From Gemmatimonadota bacterium (GTDB lineage: Bacteria; Latescibacterota; UBA2968; UBA8231), in contig JAPPEF010000204.1 of NCBI GenBank assembly GCA_028875335.1, positions 1 to 33,009 on the forward strand: DNA of 33,009 nt, in the 5' to 3' direction. The notes under the pieces are model-generated. The model did not search any database. It was not told the DNA's origin and saw only the letters and a list, made by a program, of their open reading frames with translations. Positions 14,220 through 21,047 of the stretch are shown piece after piece; position 1 is the first letter of the stretch; the number at the start of each line of letters is the position of its first letter. Position numbers and translations under genes: made by a program.

Positions 14220-16319
14220 ATGTCGCAACTCGAACACATTGAAGCTATTGAAAGACGGCTCTGGAGCGCGGCCGATACGCTACGCGCCAACTCCAATCAC
14301 GCCAGCAACGAGTACTTTTTGCCGGTGATGGGACTGGTCTTCCTACGCCACGCCTACAGCCGCTATTTGGCAGTCAAGGACGACATAGAAGCCAACTTAC
14401 CTACTCGCGGCGGCGTGAAACGGGCGTTGACCAAGGAGGATTTCTCGCAAAAGAGCGCGATTTTCCTCCGGCCCGAGGCCCAGTTCGACTACCTCGTCGC
14501 GCTACCCGACGGCGAGGACCGGGCCGGAGCGATCAGCGCGGCTATGGAGTCTATTGAGAAAGACTACGACAGCTTGCGCGGTGTCCTGCCCAAGAACGAA
14601 TACCGAGAATTGGGCAGTGCCGTCCTCGGCCAGCTCCTGCGCACCCTCAACCCGGACGAATTGAAGCAGGTTTCCGGCGATGTCTTCGGTCGCATCTACG
14701 AGTACTTCCTGACGCAGTTCGCCGATCAGAAGGCCCACGACGGCGGGGAGTTCTTTACGCCCGTGTCGCTGGTGTCGCTGATTGCCCACGTGCTCAATCC
14801 GCAGCGCGGCACTGTGCTGGATCCGGCGTGCGGCTCTGGTGGTATGTTCGTGCAGAGCGCTCGTACTGTGGAGGAGCACGGTCAAAGCCCCACCGAGCGG
14901 CTTACTTTTCGCGGATTGGAGAAAAACGCCATCACTATTCATCTCGCTAAGATGAACCTCGCCGTCCACGGCCTTGAAGGCGACATCCAGAAGGCCATCA
15001 CGTATTACGAGGACCCGCACGAACTGGTGGGGCAGGCCGACTACGTCATGGCCAATCCCCCCTTTAATGTGGATGAGATTGACGCCGACAAGGTGAAAGT
15101 TGATCCGCGCTTGCCGTTTGGCCTGCCTGGTGTCAACAGGCATGGCAAAGTCAGCAACGGCAATTACGTCTGGATTAGCTATTTCTACAGCTATCTGAAC
15201 GAGCGGGGGCGGGCAGGCTTTGTGATGTCGTCGCAGGCGTCTAGTGCTGGTGGTGGCGAGGCGCAGGTGCGGCGGAAGTTGGTGGAGAGCGGCGATGTGG
15301 ACGCGATGATCGCCATTCGCAGTAACTTTTTCTACACCCGCACTGTGCCGTGCGAGCTGTGGTTTTTTAACCGCGCCAAGCCCGATACGCACCGCGACAA
15401 GGTGCTGATGATCGACGCGCGCAATGTGTATCGCCAAGTGACGCGCAAGATCTGCGACTTTAGCCCCGAACAGCAGCAGAATTTGCTGGCTATCGTCTGG
15501 CTCTATCGAGGCGAGAGCGAGCGTTTTGTCGAGCTGGTGTCGCGCTACTGCGACCGCGTCTTCGACGAGGGGAAGGGGTGTTTCAGCACCGAGGATGAAC
15601 GGGGGCTGCCGAATTTTCTAGCCAAACTTAACAGCCTGCGGGAAGTGCTGGTTCCTTTTCTCAATACGCTGGGTGCAGAAGGTTCCCATGCTGAGGCGTC
15701 CGAGGAATTGGTGAAAACCTTGCGTGACTTTGAGGCTGATGGGGAGGCTTTTCAAAAGGCAGTCGTTGCGCGACGGGAGGCTTGGGCTGGGCAGGAGATT
15801 GACAGCGGCACGATGAAAACAAGGGTTGACGACCTCGCTCTGCTGGCCGAGAGCAGCCGCGAGCTTGCCGGCCAAGCTGATCAACTGTACAAGCTGGCTA
15901 CCCGACTCATCGAGATTTGCGAGGAAGAGTGCGAGGCTAAGGCCAGCGTCTTTTATGATGCTCGTGGCGTCACCCGCGCTCGTCGGCTCGCTGACGAGGC
16001 CCGCCAGCGAGCCGTTGAGCAACTCAAGCAGGTGCGCTACTTCTATCAGCAGGCTCACTGGCTAACCGAGCGCTTTCCGGACGCTGAGCTACGCGATGTG
16101 GAGGGGTTGGTTAAGCTGGTGGATCGTGCCGAGATTGAGGGCAAGGACTGGAGCTTGACTCCGGGCCGCTATGTGGGGGTCGCGCCCGAGGAGGAGGACG
16201 AGGATTTCGACTTCAGGGAGGCTCTGCACGAGATTCACGAGGAACTGGACGAGCTTAACGCAGAGGCGGTGACGTTGGCGGCGACGATTAAGGAGAACTT
16301 TGAGGAGTTGGGTATATGA
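14220..16319 (+). CDS. hsdM: Type I restriction-modification methyltransferase subunit HsdM
   Basis: A 699-residue N6-adenine DNA methyltransferase. An HsdM N-terminal helical domain (about residues 5-145) precedes the catalytic domain, with the S-adenosylmethionine motif I DPACGSGGMF (201-210) and catalytic motif IV NPPF (279-282). DVFGRIYEYFL and GEFFTP before motif I are typical. The last 220 or so residues are long charged helices, probably coiled coils, making it longer than the usual 490-530 residues; they probably contact HsdS or HsdR. GAGG at 14209-14212 lies 7 bases before the ATG. It opens the large operon and overlaps the yhcG-like gene by ATGA. With HsdS it methylates host sites, and with HsdR it cleaves unmodified DNA. 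Confidence 0.95.
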   Translation: MSQLEHIEAIERRLWSAADTLRANSNHASNEYFLPVMGLVFLRHAYSRYLAVKDDIEANLPTRGGVKRALTKEDFSQKSAIFLRPEAQFDYLVALPDGEDRAGAISAAMESIEKDYDSLRGVLPKNEYRELGSAVLGQLLRTLNPDELKQVSGDVFGRIYEYFLTQFADQKAHDGGEFFTPVSLVSLIAHVLNPQRGTVLDPACGSGGMFVQSARTVEEHGQSPTERLTFRGLEKNAITIHLAKMNLAVHGLEGDIQKAITYYEDPHELVGQADYVMANPPFNVDEIDADKVKVDPRLPFGLPGVNRHGKVSNGNYVWISYFYSYLNERGRAGFVMSSQASSAGGGEAQVRRKLVESGDVDAMIAIRSNFFYTRTVPCELWFFNRAKPDTHRDKVLMIDARNVYRQVTRKICDFSPEQQQNLLAIVWLYRGESERFVELVSRYCDRVFDEGKGCFSTEDERGLPNFLAKLNSLREVLVPFLNTLGAEGSHAEASEELVKTLRDFEADGEAFQKAVVARREAWAGQEIDSGTMKTRVDDLALLAESSRELAGQADQLYKLATRLIEICEEECEAKASVFYDARGVTRARRLADEARQRAVEQLKQVRYFYQQAHWLTERFPDAELRDVEGLVKLVDRAEIEGKDWSLTPGRYVGVAPEEEDEDFDFREALHEIHEELDELNAEAVTLAATIKENFEELGI

Positions 16320-17437
16320 CGAAGAACCGATCAGGTGCCGAGAATTCTGGCCGGGAGTCCATTGGCCGACAGCGAAAAGGGGCGTCGTTTCCCGCGCCCG
16401 CAGGAAAGGGCGAGTTGCCCGCCGACTATACTGTCCTGCTCGGGCAGATCAAGGAACGCATCTGCTCGGAGCGGTTGCGCGTAGTATCGGCTGCCAACGA
16501 GGCGATGGTGTTGCTGTACTGGGATGTCGGCAAGGCGATTCTCGGTCGCCAAGAGCAGGAAGGCTGGGGGGCTAAAACTATTGACCGGCTTTCGCACGAC
16601 CTGCGGGAGGCGTTTCCGGACCTGCGGGGTTTCTCTCCGCGCAACCTCAAGTACATGCGTGCCTTTGCCGCCGTTTGGCCCGACCGCGAAATTGTGCAAC
16701 AGGTTGTTGCACAAATTCCGTGGGGGCAGAATGTCGTCCTCATGGACAAGATCGCCGACAGCCACGCCCGTCTATGGTACGCCGAAAAAACCCGGCAGGA
16801 GGGATGGAGTAGAAACATACTCCTGACACAGATCGAGGCGCGGCTACACGAGCGCGAGGGCAGGGCTGTCACCAACTTCCCCCGGACGCTGCCACCGGCC
16901 GATTCCGACATGGCGACCCAAGTGTTCAAGGACCCGTATTTGTTCGATTTTCTCGGCACGGCGGCACCGAGGGCGGAACGGGAGTTGGAACAGGCTCTCG
17001 TGGATCATATACAGCATTTCTTGCTGGAGATGGGGTCGGGATTCGCCTTCGTTGGGCGGCAGGTGCTCTTGGAAGTTGGCGACCGGGATTTCTACGCGGA
17101 CTTGCTGTTCTATCACCTCAAGCTCCGTCGCTTTGTCGTCGTGGAACTCAAGGCCGTGCCGTTCGATCCGGCCTTTGTCGGTCAGATGAACTTGTATTTG
17201 TCTGCCGTGGATGATCTCATGCGCCACCCGGACGACGCGCCGACCATTGGGCTGCTGCTGTGCAAGGGCAAGGATCGGATGGTGGTCGAATATGCCCTGC
17301 GCGGTTTTGAGAAGCCGATGGGTGTCGCGCAGTGGGAGACCATGCTGGTTGATTCGTTGCCGGATGACCTCAAGGGTAGTTTGCCTACTGTTGAAGAGAT
17401 AGAGGCTGAGTTGTCGGAGTGGGAAAATGGGGAATGA
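16316..17437 (+). CDS. YhcG-like PD-(D/E)XK nuclease-fold protein (DUF1016)
   Basis: A 373-residue protein of the DUF1016/YhcG family. The N-terminal part contains LLYWDVGKAI (67-76) and the conserved AQIPWGQN (132-139). The C-terminal nuclease fold shows D262 in FYADLLFYH and E277-x-K279 in VVVELKA, the PD-(D/E)XK signature, so the active site looks intact. Family members are often found inside type I restriction operons, and the precise role is not settled; DNA processing, recombination or defence are the options. It overlaps hsdM by ATGA and is overlapped by the zeta-like gene by ATGA, so all three are probably coupled. A perfect hairpin lies inside its reading frame at 16692-16714, and a decayed relative of this gene is found at 13379-13420. 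Confidence 0.88.
   Translation: MTKNRSGAENSGRESIGRQRKGASFPAPAGKGELPADYTVLLGQIKERICSERLRVVSAANEAMVLLYWDVGKAILGRQEQEGWGAKTIDRLSHDLREAFPDLRGFSPRNLKYMRAFAAVWPDREIVQQVVAQIPWGQNVVLMDKIADSHARLWYAEKTRQEGWSRNILLTQIEARLHEREGRAVTNFPRTLPPADSDMATQVFKDPYLFDFLGTAAPRAERELEQALVDHIQHFLLEMGSGFAFVGRQVLLEVGDRDFYADLLFYHLKLRRFVVVELKAVPFDPAFVGQMNLYLSAVDDLMRHPDDAPTIGLLLCKGKDRMVVEYALRGFEKPMGVAQWETMLVDSLPDDLKGSLPTVEEIEAELSEWENGE
16692..16714. repeat. Perfect hairpin palindrome inside the yhcG-like gene
   Basis: TTGTGCAACA and TGTTGCACAA are perfect inverted copies around a GGT loop, within codons for IVQQVVAQ. The same arms recur at 13389-13411 outside any gene. It may simply reflect conserved codons, or may be a DNA or RNA element. 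Confidence 0.7.
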
Positions 17438-17958
17438 ACGCCGACTGGAAAATTATTATCATCGCCGGACCCAATGGCGCGGGAAAAACAACGTTCGCAC
17501 TGGAGTATTTGCCGCACGAGGCTCAATGTCCACCCTTTGTCAACGCCGACCTGATCGCAGCGGGCCTGTCTCCCTTTCAACCGGAAACCGCCCTTTTTCG
17601 CGCTGGCCGGTTGATGTTAGAGGAAATCAAAAATCACGTGCAGCAGCGAAGAAGTTTTGCCTTTGAAACTACCTTGTCCGGTCTCAGCTATGCCAGAATG
17701 ATCCCGCGCTGGCGCAGCGACGGTTACACGGTCAAGCTGATATTTCTGGCGCTGGCGACGCCGGAAGAAGCGATCAAGCGGGTTGAATTGCGCGTAAAGC
17801 ACGGCGGCCACCATGTTCCACCGGATGTCATTCGTCGCCGCTTTGCGAGCGGTTTACAGAATTTTCAGAATAAGTACTGTCACATCGTTGATTATTGGCA
17901 GTGGTTTGATAACAGCGGTACTACTCCTATACTGGTAGATGAAGGAGAGAACCCATGA
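17434..17958 (+). CDS. Compact zeta-toxin-like P-loop kinase
   Basis: A 174-residue protein with the zeta-toxin layout: Walker A GPNGAGKT (12-19), VNADLIAAGLSP (37-48), SFAFETTLSG (74-83), and an arginine-rich lid region ELRVKHGGHHVPPDVIRRRF (118-137). Classical zeta/PezT toxins phosphorylate UDP-N-acetylglucosamine and block wall synthesis; whether this short form does the same is inference. I start at MNADWK because its ATG overlaps the upstream stop by ATGA; a GTG 15 bases earlier is an alternative. The next gene overlaps by ATGA and is the likely antitoxin. A fragment of a second copy, at 13350-13382, shows that this module has been present more than once. Confidence 0.85.
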   Translation: MNADWKIIIIAGPNGAGKTTFALEYLPHEAQCPPFVNADLIAAGLSPFQPETALFRAGRLMLEEIKNHVQQRRSFAFETTLSGLSYARMIPRWRSDGYTVKLIFLALATPEEAIKRVELRVKHGGHHVPPDVIRRRFASGLQNFQNKYCHIVDYWQWFDNSGTTPILVDEGENP

Positions 17959-18182
17959 AAGAGCCGAAGCAACCAATCCCCATCTCTAAACTTGACGATC
18001 CCGATATGCAGGCTGTCCCCGGTGCATTATACCGAGCAGCTAGACGTGCGCACAAGATCGCGCATCAGCACAAGACCGGGGTAGTGGTTATGGAAAAAGG
18101 CAAGGTTATTGAGATTGAGCCGGATCCCAAAATGTACGAGAATAACGCTTCTTCGGATTATCAGCAATATGGAGAAGTTTGA
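17955..18182 (+). CDS. Small protein, probable antitoxin partner of the zeta-like kinase
   Basis: A 75-residue charged protein that I do not recognise by name. It has a basic helix around residues 24-40 (GALYRAARRAHKIAHQHKTG), then a short beta-like segment (VVVMEKGKVIEIEP) and a polar tail. The start overlaps the zeta-like stop by ATGA, and GGAG lies about 8 bases upstream. Toxin followed directly by a tiny overlapping gene is the typical toxin-antitoxin arrangement, so an antitoxin role is the best guess, though the order is the reverse of classical epsilon-zeta operons and there is no similarity that I can see to the three-helix epsilon fold. It ends 2 bases before hsdS. Confidence 0.7.
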   Translation: MKEPKQPIPISKLDDPDMQAVPGALYRAARRAHKIAHQHKTGVVVMEKGKVIEIEPDPKMYENNASSDYQQYGEV

Positions 18183-18184
18183 GT

Positions 18185-19402
18185 ATGAGTCCCAGTAAAG
18201 TCATCGTCTCTGATCTCGGTCGTATAGTGACAGGCAAGACTCCAAGCACAAAGAATATGCAGTTTTTTGGCGGCGATTACCAGTTTGTAACACCGTCAGA
18301 TTTGGATTGGAAGACGTACTATTGTCGGTCAACCGAAAGAACCGTGACAGACGATGCGAGAAAAGCACACCACAGGCAGTTTATTCCCGCCAATGCTGTC
18401 ATGATAACCTGTATCGGTAACACGATAGGAAAGTGTGGCATATCGTCCGGCGATTGTCTTACCAATCAACAAATTAACAGCATCATCCCACATGATGAAA
18501 TTGATCCAAGGTTTGTCTACTATCTCCTCCTTCAGAACACGGCGTTGATCCGCAGTATTGGGATTGGTGGCGGTTCCGCTGCCCCAATTCTTAACAAGTC
18601 CTCCTTCTCCAAAATTCAGCTTCTTGTCCCTCCAGTGCGGCAATGGAATGCTATCGCCGACATCCTCTCTGCCTACGACGACCTGATTGAGAACAATCGG
18701 CGGCGGATTCAATTGCTGGAACAGGCGGCGCGGCTGCTCTACAAGGAGTGGTTTGTTCACCTCCGCTTCCCCGGCCATGAGCACGTCAAGATCAGGGACG
18801 GCGTACCGGAGGGATGGGAACGAAAAAAGATAGTCGACGTGTGTGAGACTGTCGGAGGTGGTACCCCATCCACCAAGGTGTCAGATTATTGGGAAGGCGA
18901 CATCACTTGGGTCGTTCCAACAGACGTTACGAGAAACGACTGCTTGGTCCTGCTCGACTCGGAACGCAAGATTACCGAGAAGGGGCTTCGTGAATCGTCC
19001 TCGCAATTAGTTCCGGCTAACACTATTCTGATGACAAGCCGTGCATCCGTGGGGTTTTTCGCGCTTATGGATGCTGAAGTCTGTACTAATCAGGGATTTA
19101 TCAATATCATTCCTCACGATGAGGAGATGAGGATGTATCTGCTTTTTAACCTGATGAGCCGGGCCTCCGAGATCCGAAGCAACGCGAAGGGTACGACGTA
19201 TCCTGAGATAAGCAAAGGACGTTTTCGCCAGATGGATGTTATGATTCCAGCGAGGACTCTCGTTGTTGATTTTGCCCAAATCGCCTCCGGCATTATACAA
19301 CAGGTACGCTCCCTGAAGCATTCAACGCTCAAACTCACTCAAGCCCGGGACCTGTTCCTGCCACGGTTGATGAACGGAGAGGTGATCGTGAATTATGCCT
19401 GA
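18185..19402 (+). CDS. hsdS: Type I restriction-modification specificity subunit HsdS
   Basis: A 405-residue specificity subunit with two target-recognition domains, each recognising half of a bipartite DNA site. TRD1 covers about residues 1-150 (PSTKN and ILNKSSFSKIQLLVPP), the central conserved helices 156-190 (AIADILSAYDDLIENNRRRI), TRD2 about 207-360 (GGTPSTKVSDYWEGDITWV), and a C-terminal helix ending at RDLFLPRLMNGEV. I prefer the ATG at 18185, because GGAGAAG (18171-18177) is 7 bases upstream; a TTG six bases earlier is weaker. Base composition is visibly less GC-rich than hsdM and hsdR, as expected for a gene exchanged more often. The bound sequence cannot be predicted. It overlaps the small ORF after it by 8 bases. 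Confidence 0.94.
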   Translation: MSPSKVIVSDLGRIVTGKTPSTKNMQFFGGDYQFVTPSDLDWKTYYCRSTERTVTDDARKAHHRQFIPANAVMITCIGNTIGKCGISSGDCLTNQQINSIIPHDEIDPRFVYYLLLQNTALIRSIGIGGGSAAPILNKSSFSKIQLLVPPVRQWNAIADILSAYDDLIENNRRRIQLLEQAARLLYKEWFVHLRFPGHEHVKIRDGVPEGWERKKIVDVCETVGGGTPSTKVSDYWEGDITWVVPTDVTRNDCLVLLDSERKITEKGLRESSSQLVPANTILMTSRASVGFFALMDAEVCTNQGFINIIPHDEEMRMYLLFNLMSRASEIRSNAKGTTYPEISKGRFRQMDVMIPARTLVVDFAQIASGIIQQVRSLKHSTLKLTQARDLFLPRLMNGEVIVNYA

Positions 19403-19526
19403 CTCTTATTTCATCGTTGAAGTGAAACCAGAGTATTTCGTTTACATGGAATGCTCTTACCAAAAACGTGGCTCGATACAAAAGCTACTTACCTGTGAAT
19501 GGCAAGTGATAGGACATAGACGTTGA
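19395..19526 (+). CDS. Small ORF of 43 residues bridging hsdS and the Shedu gene
   Basis: This reading frame was found by eye. Its ATG (19395) overlaps the end of hsdS by 8 bases, and its TGA (19524-19526) overlaps the ATG of the Shedu gene by one base (TGATG). GAGGTGAT (19379-19386) lies 8 bases upstream, a good Shine-Dalgarno match. The product begins MPDSYFIVEVKPEYFVYMEC and continues with a basic, cysteine-containing tail ending QVIGHRR. It has no recognisable domain. Both junctions and the ribosome-binding site suggest it is translated, if only to carry ribosomes to the Shedu start, which lacks a well-spaced site of its own. It could also be a regulator or inhibitor of the nuclease. Confidence 0.6.
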   Translation: MPDSYFIVEVKPEYFVYMECSYQKRGSIQKLLTCEWQVIGHRR

Positions 19527-21034
19527 TGGCTCGCATACACGAAAATTTTGATGAATATCGCCACGGCAAGCTCGTCGTGAAGGAGTGTCAACCGAATTGC
19601 GTCGAGGTTTTCTACATCCCGTCTAAGGAGAAGCTCAAGCAATCGGGGTTGACCTCAAACAAGGAGGCCGAACACTGCGTAAAACTGTTGATTATCAACG
19701 GACAGGAACAGACCCTCACAATCTTTCCTACCAATACGCTTGGCGGTCACGATAATTTCCTGAAACCGAAATACGATCAAGTCGAACGCATCACACTTGC
19801 GGATGGGGGTATAGCATATGCCCACGTCAACAATACTGATCCTTCAAATATAGACGAAGTCTTCATGTATCCCTACTTTGGACCTACCGAGCCTTTAACG
19901 CCAGATGAGGTCGAGGCATTACCCGACATAGACGATATAGATAGCACTATACCTTCAACAACGGAAGAAGTTATGATGGTGTTGGAGGACCTGCCTTTGG
20001 CCTTCACCAAGGACTACGATTACGGCTTGGGATTGGCCAAAAGCTACCGCTTCATCATTGACGCGGTGGAAGCACTATCAGACTGTACCGAGATCGTCAT
20101 ATCAAGAACATGTGGGACCAGAATCGATCAGAGGAATAAGATTTTCTACATTGCCACAGATGACTTCGAGACAGCACGAAAGAATCTGAACAGTATCACC
20201 AGACTTGGTCGAAGTGCTATGCGGTCTGTCAAGGATGCAACAACTTATAACCTCTTGGCTCAAAAAATCGGGCAACCAGAAATCCCTGTGGAGATTGGCA
20301 GGAATCCGCTCCGAAAAATATTTACAGCGGCGGTACAAAACAAAGCGGCGCTAACCGAAAATCAACAAGAAGAGATGATCAGTGTCGTCACGAAGAGTGC
20401 TAGAACCATCGCCGAGACTAACCCTGAAAAGCTTGCAAAGCTCCAAAGTGACATCGAACTCGTCACTCTGGAGCGCTTAATTCTGCGTTATGAGGAGATG
20501 ATCGGCCAAAGGCTCAGGGAGCAAGATTGGCAGGTTTTCTTCACTGAAAACCCCTTCATCTTGAGCTTGGCGTTTGGCTATCCGGTCATCAAGGTTCAAG
20601 ATCAAGCCTCAGTTGGAGGTCGCAAGTTATCTGGTTTAGGAGATAAAATCGCGGATTTCTTGGTCAAAAACAGTATGACCAACAACACCGCGATTTTCGA
20701 AATCAAAACACCTCAGGCAGGCCTCCTAAAGAAGACTCCTTTCCGTAATGGAATCTACACACCATCATCCGAGCTTGCCGGTGCGATCAACCAAGCGCTG
20801 GATCAGAAATATCAGTTCCAGACTCATATCGCATCGGTCAAGCACAATAGTCGGATCTACGACATGGAGTCTTATTCCGTTCACTGCTGTTTGATTATAG
20901 GAGCCACGCCGTCCGAGGAAGATCAGCAGAAATCGTTCGAACTTTTCCGTGGCAATTCTAAAGATGTCGAAATCGTCACATTCGACGAACTCTTGGAAAA
21001 GCTCAAGCAACTCCGAGATTTTCTTGAAGGTTAA
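19526..21034 (+). CDS. sduA: Shedu-type anti-phage nuclease (DUF4263)
   Basis: A 502-residue protein whose C-terminal part matches the Shedu (SduA, DUF4263) nuclease domain. The lead-in WQVFFTENPFIL (335-346) is the family's hallmark, followed by D377 in DKIADFLV, E392-x-K394 in FEIKTPQAGL, and the helix ELAGAINQALDQ (416-427). It ends in VEIVTFDELLEKLKQLRDFL, also typical. Together these give an intact PD-(D/E)XK site. Residues 1-330 form a long N-terminal region of unknown fold, the part that varies and is thought to sense infection in this family. Shedu is known as a stand-alone anti-phage system; here it lies between hsdS and hsdR. I use the ATG at 19526, coupled to the small ORF. The gene is AT-richer than its neighbours. 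Confidence 0.88.
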   Translation: MARIHENFDEYRHGKLVVKECQPNCVEVFYIPSKEKLKQSGLTSNKEAEHCVKLLIINGQEQTLTIFPTNTLGGHDNFLKPKYDQVERITLADGGIAYAHVNNTDPSNIDEVFMYPYFGPTEPLTPDEVEALPDIDDIDSTIPSTTEEVMMVLEDLPLAFTKDYDYGLGLAKSYRFIIDAVEALSDCTEIVISRTCGTRIDQRNKIFYIATDDFETARKNLNSITRLGRSAMRSVKDATTYNLLAQKIGQPEIPVEIGRNPLRKIFTAAVQNKAALTENQQEEMISVVTKSARTIAETNPEKLAKLQSDIELVTLERLILRYEEMIGQRLREQDWQVFFTENPFILSLAFGYPVIKVQDQASVGGRKLSGLGDKIADFLVKNSMTNNTAIFEIKTPQAGLLKKTPFRNGIYTPSSELAGAINQALDQKYQFQTHIASVKHNSRIYDMESYSVHCCLIIGATPSEEDQQKSFELFRGNSKDVEIVTFDELLEKLKQLRDFLEG

Positions 21035-21047
21035 GGTGGATTCTGAA

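Noticed and set aside
14502..15437. A 311-codon open frame antisense to hsdM
   Set aside because: hsdM has complete methylase motifs in the other strand; the antisense frame shows no domain.
17419..17433. Alternative GTG start for the zeta-like kinase (MGKWG)
   Set aside because: The ATG at 17434 gives the ATGA overlap used throughout this operon, and the extra five residues lie before the family's normal N-terminus.
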